From: Bigelowiella natans CCMP2755
Taxonomy: Eukaryota; Cercozoa; Chlorarachniophyceae
Assembly: GCA_000320545.1 (NCBI GenBank)
Contig: ADNK01003061.1
Location: 1 to 64,000 of the forward strand
Reading direction: 5' to 3'
Length of the DNA: 64,000 bases
Part shown: positions 14,683 through 25,300 of the stretch, piece by piece
How positions within the stretch are numbered: position 1 is the stretch's first letter
Layout of the letters: every line of letters begins with the position of its first letter
The notes under the pieces: generated by a model
What the model was told of the DNA's origin: nothing
The model's database searches: none
What the model saw: only the letters and a program-made list of their open reading frames with translations
Made by a program: the position numbers and the translations under genes

Positions 14683-14718
<36 letters not shown>

Positions 14719-15033
14719 TGTTGAATGGCAGCCGTGTTAATATATCACGCCCCCCGTCGTGGGTATGGTAATATTTAAAGAAGCGAATATACAACGACGA
14801 ATCTAATATTCCTTCCCCCCTTCCTCATTTTCCTCATCCTTCAACTCCTCTTGCCTCTCGTTACGACTGACAGTCGCCATTCTCCTGCCACGGGGAGGAT
14901 GATGGTTATTTTGATCCGAAAATAACAACCTCTTATCCTGGCGCTGCTTCTTAGCGGTCTTCTCAGCTTCATTCCTGCGTCGTTTTAGTTTATTGGACTG
15001 TTTATTCTTGACTTTGACCGAAGATCCTGGCAT
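7003..15033 (-). CDS. NOC3: NOC3 family (nucleolar complex protein 3 / NOC3L) homologue
   Basis: NOC3 acts with NOC2 in intranuclear transport and maturation of 60S pre-ribosomes and is reported to have a role in replication initiation. Exons in order: 15033 downward, basic start MPGSSVKVKNKQSNKLKRRR; 14627-14520, Lys-rich; 14184-14092 with the family motif DRLPIKNAAG; about 13840-13610, a Glu/Asp tract; 12350-12285 with VLGDLIPGYRIVLPTDEEK; 11205-11089, a helical repeat EVIRATIPLLNHPNEEVRQT; about 10800-10740, CLKLVLRCKNCLEQ; about 9370-9298, GIAKFSNLINIEL; 9143 downward, VLDLLQCLKQLIK; about 8620-8555, LISVDLMEYYTTMYQS; about 8375-8295; 8113-7874, the CBF/NOC core with KRLLIV, a G-Q-G-V-Y turn and EDPDHANASSS; 7350-7003, ILEQYDSSEGGFNPPLSLEG and a basic tail. 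Motif order matches NOC3 throughout. Several intermediate exons are unresolved. Confidence 0.9.
10465..10690. repeat. GAT/GGTGAT microsatellite in a NOC3 intron
   Basis: About 200 bp of imperfect GAT and GGTGAT trinucleotide repeat, ending in (ATC)n. It makes open frames on both strands (Asp- or Ile/His-rich) that I do not regard as genes. Confidence 0.9.
12145..12240. repeat. Compound (CA)n(TA)n microsatellite in a NOC3 intron
   Basis: An (AC)n run of about 40 bp passes directly into an (AT)n run of about 50 bp. It lies just 3' (on the minus strand) of the exon ending at 12285, so the 5' part of that intron is largely simple repeat. Confidence 0.9.
12937..13003. repeat. Compound (AC)n(AG)n microsatellite
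   Basis: An (AC)n run changes into (AG)n. It lies within the NOC3 transcription unit. A second (AC)n run at about 13308-13348 and a GAG repeat at about 13226-13264 lie nearby. Confidence 0.9.
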
Positions 15034-15295
15034 TACATGCGAAGGTTAGTACGCCTGCTTGTAAGCTGATCGAACAACACCTTTTTTCGAGGCCTTCTTT
15101 GCCATTGTGCCCTGCTCTTTCGCTTATTGCTCTCTCCGTGGCTAGATTGGTGTATGCGCTGCTGCTCTCAAATCATTGGAGGTGTACTTAATGGGGAGGG
15201 GTATAACCCAGCAGGTGCGTGTTTATGTCTCTTGCGGCAACTGTGTGGGTTGTAATTTTAGACAATATTTAATAGGAATATTTTTCTAGTTTTGT

Positions 15296-15514
15296 TCAGA
15301 AACTAAATTCTTTGCGGAATTTTAATGTGTCGATTGGGACGAAATTAATAATAATATGATCAGAAGTTCTTCGCACATATTCCTGCCACCGTGGACGACC
15401 TGCGGCCGATGGATTCTTCTTCGGGCTTAAGGTATGCATGCATGTGAGAATGGCGCCTTCGTCACTAAATGAGAAACGATGCCTCCCCACCGTGCGATAA
15501 AATAGCGCGTTCAA
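15296..15514 (-). CDS. Small hypothetical protein, 72 aa
   Basis: An uninterrupted minus-strand frame from ATG at 15514 to a stop at 15296. The C-terminal half (RPRWQEYVRRTSDHIIINF then VPIDTLKFRKEFSF) has a coding-like mix of charged and hydrophobic residues. It sits between the NOC3 start and the FRA10AC1 gene. A splice junction inside it is possible near the run of cat/gca at 15434-15446. No family is recognised, and it could be the last exon of a larger gene. Confidence 0.35.
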   Translation of the reverse strand: MNALFYRTVGRHRFSFSDEGAILTCMHTLSPKKNPSAAGRPRWQEYVRRTSDHIIINFVPIDTLKFRKEFSF

Positions 15515-15664
15515 ATAACAAAGATTAGATCCTATTCAAACAAGAATAGTTATTTATACTGTCTGATATCACTCTCCCGTCGTCATTGTAGTTCTCCTAG
15601 CCGGGTATGATGCTGCTTCAAGATTGCTCGTGAAGCGGAGGAGCGAGAATGGGCATCCGCAACG

Positions 15665-15929
15665 ATGATAACGATCAGCCACTCGCCTGGCGATCGCATG
15701 TCCTTTGCTAGCAGGCGCTCTTTGTTGACTCTGCTTCTCCTCCTCTCAACGTGAGTTCAAGTAGTATGTGCCATTAGCGCCGTGTAGCCAGCCATCTCAC
15801 AGTGTTTTGCTTTCATCTGCAGGGTACAGCTTTCAGAATCTGCTCCTCAAGTTTCACGAGGGCCAGATGAATCCTCATCAAAGGTAGTCATGGAAGGCAC
15901 AAAAATCGCAAGACCGCTTCCACACCATG

Positions 15930-15962
<33 letters not shown>

Positions 15963-16738
15963 TGTGAATATTGATACACAAACATTTTCGCCTTCTATAA
16001 ATTGCTGTAATATATAGTTAGTTGCAGCTAAGCTGATAAGATCCATGCTCAAGTCTTCCTACACCTTCTTGCCCAAAACGGGAAGCAATTCTACCAGCCG
16101 TGGTCAGTCATATTGCTCAAACTCTTCTCCTGCTTCATCACTCTCCATGGAAAAACGCCAACGATAGAGAACGCCTTCCCGAAATGAATATGTTCAGATC
16201 GCCAGCCTTTATTCCGCGACTATGCTATCGTTCGGTTTCGAAAGAAGGATAAGAAGCTGGGGCTCAGGTCGGCATGTCATCATAGCATAAAACCATGTTC
16301 CATGCGAGACTAACCGACTTTTCCGACGCATCACCAACGACGTTTATTTCACCAATCAATCACCTTAATGTATCACCACTGCTGCTATAGATGGAGAACG
16401 AGGAAAGACGTGCTCTCAGGAAAAGGGAAGACAATATGCGGCAATGAAAAGTGCTTTGCCGTTGAGGGGGGGTGTGAGAAGGGGCGAATCACACAGCTTC
16501 GCAACTTCGAGGTAGGCAGTGATGACGTTGATCTCATATTCTGTGAAAGTCAATGAATTCTCTATCGCTCAGGTGAAATTCGGTTATGTCGAGCAAGAGC
16601 AGCTAAAGTGTGCTCTTGTAAAGGTGGGACAATGCGATATCACAGCCGCGTTCTGACCCCATAATTCGTTTGCTCTATAAGGTCAAGCTGTGCAGGCATT
16701 GCACGAAAAAGTTACGACATGGTTCTTATGGGACATAG
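15665..16738 (+). CDS. FRA10AC1: FRA10AC1 homologue (spliceosome-associated zinc-binding protein)
   Basis: FRA10AC1 is a conserved nuclear protein of spliceosomal complexes. Well-supported exons are 16198-16267 (RQPLFRDYAIVRFRKKDKK), 16391-16511 (the conserved core WRTRKDVLSGKGKTICGN then CFAVEGGCEKGRITQLRNFE), 16573-16623 (VKFGYVEQEQLKCALVK) and 16682-16738 (VKLCRHCTKKLRHG, then TAG). The paired Cys motifs CGNEKC and CRHC form the family's zinc site, and splice phases agree. Upstream pieces at 15665-15751 (a hydrophobic leader ending LLTLLLLLST), 15824-15882 and 16028-16100 are placed here tentatively. The leader would be odd for a nuclear protein and may belong to another transcript. Confidence 0.82.
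15931..15963. repeat. (TG)n microsatellite in an intron
   Basis: About 30 bp of TG repeat, inside the 5' part of the FRA10AC1 gene. Confidence 0.9.
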
Positions 16739-17980
16739 AAAACATTCGCGCGTACACGATGCGAATAGCAGTAGCCGACAAGCGTGGTTCTCGATTTCTT
16801 GGAAGCATGAATCTAAAAGCAATGATTTGAATAGTTCGTGTGCCTTCTCAATGGTATTCGTCGTTGCTGATTTCTTGCTTCTTGCACGATGGGCGGTGTT
16901 TAAGCCCTGAAAGGTCAAAGTAGTCTTGTATTGATTCTTGATGATTGGCACTGGTTACGTGCTGCTATAAGATGTACGCAGCAAGCATGCATGGATGGCA
17001 GTCAAGCGTAAATACATTGTTATTAACTGTTGTCACGAAATTTCTATATGCACGACACAAGTAGATAAGGAGTGTAAACTGTCTCTATGATCCATCGGCG
17101 TTCCATCTTGCTGCGTGACTAGCAGATAGTGAGATGGATGTGATGGATAAATTAAATCTGTTCGATCAAGCTGTCTAGCTAGCATGCTGTGCAGGCTAGC
17201 AGGGCTACGGCTGCAACGCTTTTGTCGAATCTATTTGTGGTTGGCTACACTTGCACATGCACTTGAAAATCACGTGCAACGTACCTTCTAGCTAATTATA
17301 TGTCCTATTGCTGTGTCTATTATGCTAGTTTGAGTTAGAGAACGTGTAGGCATAGTATATGGGCAAATCTAGAAACCTGTGCGCTACACGCAACGCTCAC
17401 ATTAATTGGTGACAAACGTTTACAATGATCTCAGTGAAGCGCGCGCGCGCGCTGAAATGAAAGAATGTGAAGCTAAAATTGGCGCTGTGCAAGCAATAAG
17501 TTAGCATGAAAGCAGCGATGACGCATGCGCTTGCACTCATCATATATTGTTTTATTAATTTTTGATAAAACTGGTAGAAATGCCAAGATGAATGAAGGGT
17601 GCATATACAATGTATATCGCTGCAGAAAGTACAACACTGCATTATTCATTGCTCGAACAAAGCACCTGTCTTGTAACAGCTGTTACTACCGATTGGACAA
17701 TTCGCTAAGGCAACGTTCAGAAATGCTTTACCGGTGGCAAAGGTCTTATTCACATCTCGATTTCGCTGCAATCCACCATTCTTACGCGTTCTGCTGCTGA
17801 TCTAAGATGACGTGCCGCTTATAGGAACGGTACTCTCCCCAAGCCGACACTAGCAGGTCCGTGTGGATCGTGTGCTTATTGAAGACTGACAAGATGCAGA
17901 AAAGGAGGAGGCAATGAATGGCTGCGAGATGAGCGTCTAGAAGGGCGAGGGGTTGTTGATATTACTATCAGGATACTGCC
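16739..17980. other. Intergenic DNA, with a short CTAG/GCATGC patch
   Basis: I see no supportable gene. About 17165-17340 has the ctagctagcatgc texture of the TpA-poor islands but keeps some TpA, so it may be a small or older fragment. A (GC)n-like run (cgcgcgcgcgc) lies at about 17440. Confidence 0.5.
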
Positions 17981-17985
17981 GACTA

Positions 17986-17999
<14 letters not shown>

Positions 18000-18023
<24 letters not shown>

Positions 18024-19572
18024 GCTAGTACTACCTGGAGGGGAGGACAGCACCTCCCAGAGAGCAGCCAGAGAAATCTACAACGAATCATAATTGTCGG
18101 CTCAACTTCACCAAGCGTCACCACAACTCCCCCCCCCCACTCACTCCCCATATACGAAGTAGATGACAGAAATCGTTTAGCTGCAGCTCCGATGCCACTA
18201 TTGTGTTCTATGAATCACGCCGTGCTTTCAAAATCATGCATGCTTGTGTCATCTGCTTCGGGCAATCGTTTAACACACGTTGTCTCTTCCGATCGCCTCC
18301 ATAGCCCGTACCGCAGGGTCACGCCTTTAGTTTATGGCGATGGCAGGTTTTGAATGATATATGCTTTTATCTTTTTAAAACGGAAACTTTAGAACGTGTG
18401 TGTTTGGGTGGAATATGTACATGTCGCATAGATAAATTATTTAGATATTTTGGGCATTTGCCGACCAAAAACTGATAATTTCGTTCGAAATGGATTTTGT
18501 GTGATGAAACATATACATCCGTAATTTATATATACATGTCTTGCTTGTTTGTTATTTATGTACGTACAAATGGAGTAAATAGTATGTGTATGCGTGTGTG
18601 TGCGCGCGTGTGTTTGTGTGTGTGTGTGTGTGTGTGTATGAATTAACTCATTTAACGATAAACATAATATCCGTTGAAATCACAAAATAGGTATAGACAC
18701 TTGAACCTATCATCCGTAGCGGGGGGCGGCGAATCATGATCATAATTCGTTTCCACTCGAAACCACGACTGAGAAGTAGGAGCTGTTTGATAGAAAATTG
18801 CTGGGATGAGGTACCGAAGACTACCACACCATTCAATTCTACATTCCAGTGCCAATTACGACAATTATTGCACGCGCAAACCAACGCTGAGAACATCACA
18901 TCGCAGGCAAAACGACCCGCCCTCCAGCATGCTTCCTACTCGTACCACCTGCACTTGCACTGCCTGCATTGAAGGGGGGGGGGGAGCTCGGTAGCGACCA
19001 AATGTTTGTTCCCTCTGAAGAGGCATTTCCTGTCTCGAGCAAGGAATGAGTACTATGTGTACCGTAAACTAACTAGATTGCTCCAAGAACGCTGCTGATG
19101 ATTTTCAGTGCTGAATCATCGCTTTGCTCGCAAATATCGCATCGTATCTCACCGCATATGTCTCTTGCCTCACTCTAAATATTTCGGCCAACCCCCCTTT
19201 CCCAATCGAAGCTCAGCCGATCCAAAGTATGCTATAACCGACTTGTGATAACAGCTCCTTCGCCGGGGTAAATGCCTGAGAGGATGATATATCCTGTGGA
19301 TATCATTGGAATCGTAGAGAACTTTGACAGCGCATCAGTGTAGCTTGTACTGCTATTGAGCACCTGAGAAAACAGTTGGCGGAGTTACATGAATCGAGAG
19401 CTCATTGTTTGCTGATAGTGAAGGAACGATTAAGCGACGCTATAGCGTGGCGCGGATGGAAACTGTTGCACGCATTCAAACCCACAGAAGTTAAAATGTA
19501 TAACCGAATACATCATAGAAAATATCGGACCAACAATCAGTGTATCTAGGCCCGCTGAAAGAGAAATACGCA

Positions 19573-19613
<41 letters not shown>

Positions 19614-21502
19614 CAAGCCTGCTACTCACATGCCGAGTGATGAATGGGAAGACCTTCTCGAGGAAAAGGAATGCGAAGATAACACAAAGGAGAAAAAGGA
19701 GAAGAAAACGTCAGAACCGACCCGCAAGCATGCATCAATCACTATTACAAGATGATAAGGGACTTTCACAGAGAGTCGGTATATATGACTTTGAGAGGGG
19801 GGGGGGGGGGGATATCAATATGCGCGATGGCCATACGATATCTTCAAGCACTCACGCTGAACAGTAACACAGCTTTAAGTTAGTGCTATAAGCTCTCTTT
19901 TTTTCTCCCAGATCAGAATCGTCACCCCAGCCATTTTTTAATGTTGTGTTTTCATCATTCTTCTCTTCCCCACCGAAGCTCCTGCAGCGGCAGCCGCAAC
20001 GAATTGCGTGATATTCCCCTTATCTGCTCTGGCATCGATTGAGACTCCGAAGCCGTTCACCGCCATTCCTTGTATCATCAGCACGCCAACGAGGAGAGGA
20101 GGAAGGGGGGGGGGGAAGGGGGGAAGAAGGGCTTGAGAAGAATAGGGCAATGCGATATTGGACAGGGAAATTAAGCGTGCGCGTACAAAGGGCTTATTAT
20201 TACCGGTCATTATACCAACGGTCCCAGCAAAAGTCGTACCTACGTGAGTATGATTCATTCAATGTTAACTCACATGGAGAATCTACTCGTCAGATTTATC
20301 GCCGTCAATTATCAAGGAACTCATGATATCCGTCTCCGTCGCCCCCACCCATCCCCTCCTCCAGTAAGCACCGGTGAAGACAAGCTCGCCTTTATTCCTT
20401 ACAAATCGCACGCGGACCATGAGGGGAGCGAACAAGCGCGGATAATCCTGGAAAAAGCAGAGCGCAACAAGAAGGACAAGTGCAGGTAATGAACGACGAT
20501 AAGACGATTAGACATGTTATTTATATGTATATGTGTACATGTGTGTGTGTGTGTGTGGCCACTACTATACTTCTCTTCTTTTCAACAGCTAGAATTCTCG
20601 TACGATATGTTCATCTTACGACGTACTCTCCGAAAACAAAACGAAACGGCGCTTTCAATGGAATTCCAACGATTGGCCGGTATGATCTTGGATATTGACT
20701 CTCACCTGATTTCTAGCATGGTAGATGGTACCGTTTCTGTGCTGAGCAACTATAGAGGTACATGCCCGCTCCGAAAAGCTTAGGATGTTGGAGAAGCGAG
20801 AGAGCTCGTAAAATATGTTTCCCACGAGTACTTTCTTATACGATACGTCTGTAATATGTAAAATTTATATAAACACCCGGCGCACACGCGATTGTGTGTG
20901 CGTGTGTGCGTGTGTGCGTGTGTGCGTGGCTTTTGTGAGTTAATATCCTACCAACAACGCTTGCTATTCCCTTCATTTCGTATACAAGCTCAGATGGCAG
21001 ACGAATGGCTTCGCTGATTTGCTTCACTACAGTCGGATTTTCTAATATCACACAGCATATTCTTGTCCCTACCCAATGACATAATATCGAAGCAAGAATC
21101 GAGCGAATCATACACAAATGGTATTACCTGTCTCGAATATCAGGTCGCACGCATCGAGCATGGCTCTGATATAGCTATTTCAATAGGGGGGAAGGCTTGT
21201 AAGAGAAGGTTATTTTCTATAGGATTCCAAAATAAAAAGCGCTGCATTGCTACTACGCACTTCTTGTGATCTTGTGCAACTTCTCGCCATCTCTCCTCGG
21301 GCGCAGCATCCAAATCGATCGTGTACATCTGCCCAGATGGAAGGGGAGGACGAGGGCGCATGAGCAAAGAATCGGAGAAACGGTAGTAAAAGAGAACCTT
21401 TAGCTGCTTCTTGCCCTTCATATTCGCCCCCACCCCCTGAGCCGCCAAGGTCAGGAGGAGGAGAACGATAGCCACAAGCGATGATACTCTCATCGGGCTC
21501 AT
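18000..21502 (-). CDS. Acid ceramidase / N-acylethanolamine acid amidase family hydrolase
   Basis: Lysosomal N-terminal-nucleophile amidase that hydrolyses ceramide or N-acylethanolamines. Exons: 21502-21261, signal peptide (MRVSSLVAIVLLLLTLAAQG) and TIDLDAAPEERWREV; 21041-20952, NPTVVKQISEAIRLPSEL then YEMKGIA; about 20785-20706, CTSIVAQHRNGTIYHARNQ with the nucleophile Cys (codon 20760-20762) that is freed by self-cleavage; 20447-20372, DYPRLFAPLMVRVRFVRNKG; 20239-20204, TTFAGTVGIMTG; 20068-19974, NGFGVSIDARADKGNITQF; about 19670-19630, FPFITRH; 19363-19239, ISTGYIILSGIYPGEGAVI; about 18850-18707, WFRVETNYDHDSPPPATDDR; 18324-18281, RRDPAVRAMEAIGRDN. Conserved motifs follow family order. The last exons (about 18250-18000) are uncertain, as is the junction before the CTSIVA exon. 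Plus-strand ORFs here are antisense shadows. Confidence 0.9.
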
Positions 21503-21680
21503 TGCTGCACAAATGAAAGGGGAAAGAACGATCCTGACCTGCGACAACAACCTAAGCTCCATTGCTGCACAAAAATGACGTAGGAAAGACCGATCCTGAC
21601 CTGCGACAACAACCTAAGCTCCATTGCTGCACAAAAATGACGTAGGAAAGACCGATCCTGACCTGCGACAACAACCTAAG
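21499..21680. repeat. 62-bp tandem repeat, about 3 copies, in a shared promoter
   Basis: Two identical 62-bp units (21557-21618 and 21619-21680) follow a diverged unit at 21499-21556. Each unit begins with a minus-strand ATG (ccat on the plus strand). The array spans the start of the ceramidase-family gene and lies about 130 bp from the divergent glutaredoxin gene, so it sits in a likely shared promoter. It also creates extra upstream ATGs, one in frame (21562) and one out of frame (21624). Confidence 0.9.
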
Positions 21681-21811
21681 CTCTCCATTTACTCTACATA
21701 CAGGTACGAGTTCGAGTAGAATTTAACCAGATTCGATCTAATAATAGCCTACAGGTCAAACTAATAAGGTGTGTCATCGGCTCCAAATCATCCGAAAGTT
21801 GGCCTTTACAC

Positions 21812-22963
21812 ATGGACAGTGACCCATCCCCCACAGTGGCTCGAACATTGCCATCGCTACGGGGAATTTCGATGAGAATATCATCCATTCCCAATGACAG
21901 ATGTATAGAATTAAAAGAACGCCACGCTCGAGGAGTTTCGTGGTTTCTCCGATTTGTTATCTTCTTCGCTGGCGCGTTGGTCGCTTGTGTGTTATCACCT
22001 CTGATGACTTCTAGCTGCCTTCGCCAGAATGGGAGCAGACAAGTGGAGGCAATTGACCAATCGAACGAGCATCTAGTCATTCCTAGCAAAGCGATATCTT
22101 TAAAGCGAGCTTGTCATAGAACGATAACTCGGCGAGGGAGGGGGGGGAGCGGACTGCTACGAAAATCAGAGGAGAGTCGGAAAGGCGGGTTTTCATTTGG
22201 GAGGATGATTGTAGGAGGTCATCTCAATAGATGTCGAGGTGGTACAACTATTCCTGCCAACGATCTAGCTGTGAATGCGCGGGGAGATAATAGCGCCTCT
22301 CCCAAGTCAGACTCCACATTTTATGATGAGGGCATTCTCGATCGCATCAAGGTCGTCTTATATTCCAAGCATGGAGAAGATTGGACTATACCACTCCAAG
22401 ACTACATGCAAGCCGCACAGGAGAAGTACGATAGCTTCGAATTCAAAACAGTGTACGTCGATAACACCGAGGAAGAGTCCAGTGGGGCTGCTGCTGCTGC
22501 TGCATCTCTTCCTTCCAATCTTACAGGAACACCGACAATTGTTATTTCAAGCAGCTCCAAAGTGAGGCACTGGTTCGAGGGATGGCAACCTTCTAAAATA
22601 ACCAACGTGCTGGAGGCACTTCATATATCGATGCAGAATCAAGTTTCCGAGCTCCGCCGCCTCCAGGAACTAGTTCGCTCCCATGATGTGATGCTCTTCA
22701 TGAAAGGCGATAAGATTCGACCAAGATGCCGTTTCAGCAGCGCGACTGTGACGATTTTGAATGAAAGTAACATTAACTACACGACGTTTGATATTCTAGG
22801 GGACGAACGCGTCCGATCGGGATTGAAGAAGCTGTCTGCCTGGCCAACGTACCCACAATTATACGTAAAAGGGACGCTTCTTGGGGGCTACGACGTTCTG
22901 AAAGAGCTGTATGAGTCAAGGCAACTACATGCTGAAATAGAGAACGCACTGCAGAGTAGATAA
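21812..22963 (+). CDS. Membrane-anchored monothiol glutaredoxin-like protein, 383 aa
   Basis: Intronless. One hydrophobic segment (about residues 44-62, FLRFVIFFAGALVACVLS) suggests an anchor or a targeting leader. A long, basic, low-complexity stretch follows. Residues about 165-280 look like a degenerate thioredoxin/glutaredoxin fold (IKVVLYSKHGEDW, TGTPTIVIS), including an Ala8 run. Residues about 293-375 are a CGFS-type glutaredoxin domain: DVMLFMKGDKIRPRC, LKKLSAWPTYPQLYVKGTLL and GGYDVLKELYES. The usual CGFS is CRFS here, so the cysteine is kept but the Gly is replaced. The family binds and carries Fe-S clusters. Tandem thioredoxin-fold plus Grx recalls Grx3/PICOT. Location (plastid, ER or mitochondrion) is not decided by the sequence. 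Confidence 0.85.
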   Translation: MDSDPSPTVARTLPSLRGISMRISSIPNDRCIELKERHARGVSWFLRFVIFFAGALVACVLSPLMTSSCLRQNGSRQVEAIDQSNEHLVIPSKAISLKRACHRTITRRGRGGSGLLRKSEESRKGGFSFGRMIVGGHLNRCRGGTTIPANDLAVNARGDNSASPKSDSTFYDEGILDRIKVVLYSKHGEDWTIPLQDYMQAAQEKYDSFEFKTVYVDNTEEESSGAAAAAASLPSNLTGTPTIVISSSSKVRHWFEGWQPSKITNVLEALHISMQNQVSELRRLQELVRSHDVMLFMKGDKIRPRCRFSSATVTILNESNINYTTFDILGDERVRSGLKKLSAWPTYPQLYVKGTLLGGYDVLKELYESRQLHAEIENALQSR

Positions 22964-23951
22964 CAACGAATCTGCGAAACTCTTAGACCATCATATGAAT
23001 AAAACGATAGCATGTGTATATGTGTGTGCACGCGTGCGCGCATGTGCTGTCATGTGTGTGTGCAACGATGTCATTTATGCACGAAAAAACAGTACGTACA
23101 GTATTTGTAGTGCTTGTGCATGGTACACATAGCCTTACGCGCGCGCATGTGTACGATCAATGACTAAATTGCGCATGTCTCTAGCTAGTCTCTAGTGCTG
23201 CAGCCAGCTAGATAGCTAGTAGCACTGCATGCTAAGCATGTTAGCTGCTAGTAGGGGCCGTCACGCGATGTACTACAGACTACACTAGTACATGTATGCA
23301 GCATGCAGGCACATGTGCCCACTGCTGTGCCTATGCGTGCACGCGATCTTCGCAGCACGCTAGCACGATATCGTGTGGTGTGCGTGGCGTGTATGGCGTG
23401 CATGCACACGTGCGTGGCAGGTGGATTTACAGACCATGTACAAATCTAGTAGACGTACATGCGCATGCTAGCATCTAGGCACATCGGTAGCGCATCTCGC
23501 CATCCTAGCATCTCAAAGCGGCGGGTACAGTCTACACTGTGCACACCAGCACAGGACACGCCATGACAGACACTAGGACATGCAACATGACATGCATGTA
23601 ACATGTGTGCCACATTGCTGTGTCCATTGTGAGTGTGGCAGACATGCAACATGACATGCATGCAACACATGCACCACATTGCTGTGTCTATCATCGCTCA
23701 CTCTGCTGGCAACCATGTTCCATGTCAGACTCCAGCCATGATCATGGGGACGCTCACAAGTCCATGCACGTGTGCGCACGCATGCAAACACATGTTCGCA
23801 CACCTAGACACTTCACATGCACCATGAGCAAGCACATCGCATGCACTCTTTTCATGTCCACACATGCTAGCATGCCAGCATGTATACATGCTAGCATGCA
23901 TCAAACAAGTCACGACACATGGCATGTGCTGACAATTGTCATGTGTTGTTC

Positions 23952-24491
23952 GCAAGCGGCCGCATCTTGTTGCGCTAAAATTCGACTTTTTTTCTCAAAA
24001 TTCAAATTTTCTTGCTCAAATGCCTTGCAACATGTGTCAGGGTCGTGCATCTGCACTTTTTTTGAAAAAAAACTCACACACGTTCATTTCACAGGTCATT
24101 GAAGGTCGAAAAATGAGGAAAATCGTCCATTTTCTGCAAAAGTTTGACATGAAAACACAACATGATGCGCACCGATTCACATGCAGCGAACGCACAGATG
24201 TGTGCATCGCATGTTCAAGAGATTCCCATTCAAATTCTGGGTTCAATGGCCCATTTTTTGACCCTTGCCGAGAAAGAATGCACATTTTCGTCCGTCAGAC
24301 AACCAATCCCTGGTGTCCCGGGGTGCATTTCAAGCAAAATCGTCTGGAAAAATTGCCACATTGATTTTTCAATGGGAAACACTTGAAGCCATCAGGAATC
24401 GAACCGTGAAGGTCCGGTGGCTCAATTTGCAAAATTGAACAAACTAGCAACAGTCTTGTGGTTTTGAGCGCAACAAGATGCGGCCGCTTGC
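23952..24491. mobile_element. MITE-like element, 540 bp, perfect 25-bp terminal inverted repeats
   Basis: The left end 23952-23976 (gcaagcggccgcatcttgtt then gcgct) is the exact reverse complement of 24467-24491. The interior is T/A-rich but almost TpA-free and carries no supportable gene. No clear target-site duplication flanks it. Non-autonomous DNA transposon is the simplest reading. A solo inverted duplication is the alternative. Confidence 0.65.
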
Positions 24492-24844
24492 ATTGCCGTG
24501 CATGGTGCATGGGACCACAATGGACTCGTGATCCATGTGTCAGATGCCAACGTGCACATGTCCCGTGTCACTAGTGTCCATTGTGACTCAGCATGAGTCC
24601 ACACACATCATCATGGCACTCCGCATGCACAATGCTGCTGCTGATCTGGTGGTCCATTGCAGTGACATGTAGACAGCTGGACAGCTGGTGCACAGCTTTC
24701 TGGCTTTGCATCATTTGTGCCGCCCGCAAATGAGCTACGCATCCGCCGTGTGCTGAGGTGCAGGCGCTGTCTGCCATGCTGTGACGATGTTGTGCATGCA
24801 TCTGTGATTGTGTGCCTCTGTTCGCGCGCCTCGCATGTTTGAGC

Positions 24845-25300
24845 TCACGTGCAATCAATTGAGCGCATGCACATGATGAGACTGTTCGCGCCTCGCAGTT
24901 TGATTCTGTTGGTTGTGCGCATGCACGCAGTGATGATGGAGAATGCGAGGTCGCGCTGCTTCTTGGTTGACTTTCCTTGGGCGACTGCGAGAGCTTGGTC
25001 CTCAGGAGTCTGACTCAAGAGGTGAGTTCTGGCTTCTTTGGAGTCAAGAACGGAGAGCATTTCCTGTTCGCCTTGTGACTTGGTGACCATCATCTTCACA
25101 GAATCGAGGACGTTGAACTCTTTCATGATTTCTTGCAGCTCTCTCAAGAATGGCAGCTGGGTGGCATCATCGAAGGAGGGAGGCTTGGTTTTCATGGCTT
25201 TCACCCTGGCGATTGCGCTCGCAAATTCTTTGAAGCTTGCGGAGGCTTCGTCGTCCTTGGATTCCACGGCAGTTCCGTTGGGGGCGGGAGGCATTGGCAC
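24845..25300 (-). pseudogene. Tyrosine-free ORF, 151 aa, in the TpA-poor island
   Basis: The minus-strand frame starts MPMPPAPNGTAVESKDDEAS and contains a plausible helical stretch (FVLRELQEIM-like, then FNVLDSVKMMVTKSQGEQEM). It contains no tyrosine, as in the retrotransposon ORFs. It may be a remnant of a gag-like or captured gene. Because TpA loss removes stops, it may also be fortuitous. No family is recognised. Confidence 0.3.

Noticed and set aside
19630-19760. Plus-strand ORF starting MPSDEWEDLLEEKE
   Set aside because: The minus strand encodes the ceramidase exon ending FPFITRH with a GTGAGT donor. The plus frame is its shadow.
20244-20489. Plus-strand ORF of 81 codons with a convincing charged helix (KLAFIPYKSHADHEG...)
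   Set aside because: The opposite strand carries a ceramidase-family exon (20447-20372) with the right motif and splice phase, so this is an antisense shadow.
23605-24102. 165-codon ORF rich in Cys, His and Met
   Set aside because: Lies in TpA-depleted DNA, where TAA and TAG are nearly absent in all frames, and its composition simply reflects cat/tgc/aca words. There is no independent coding evidence.
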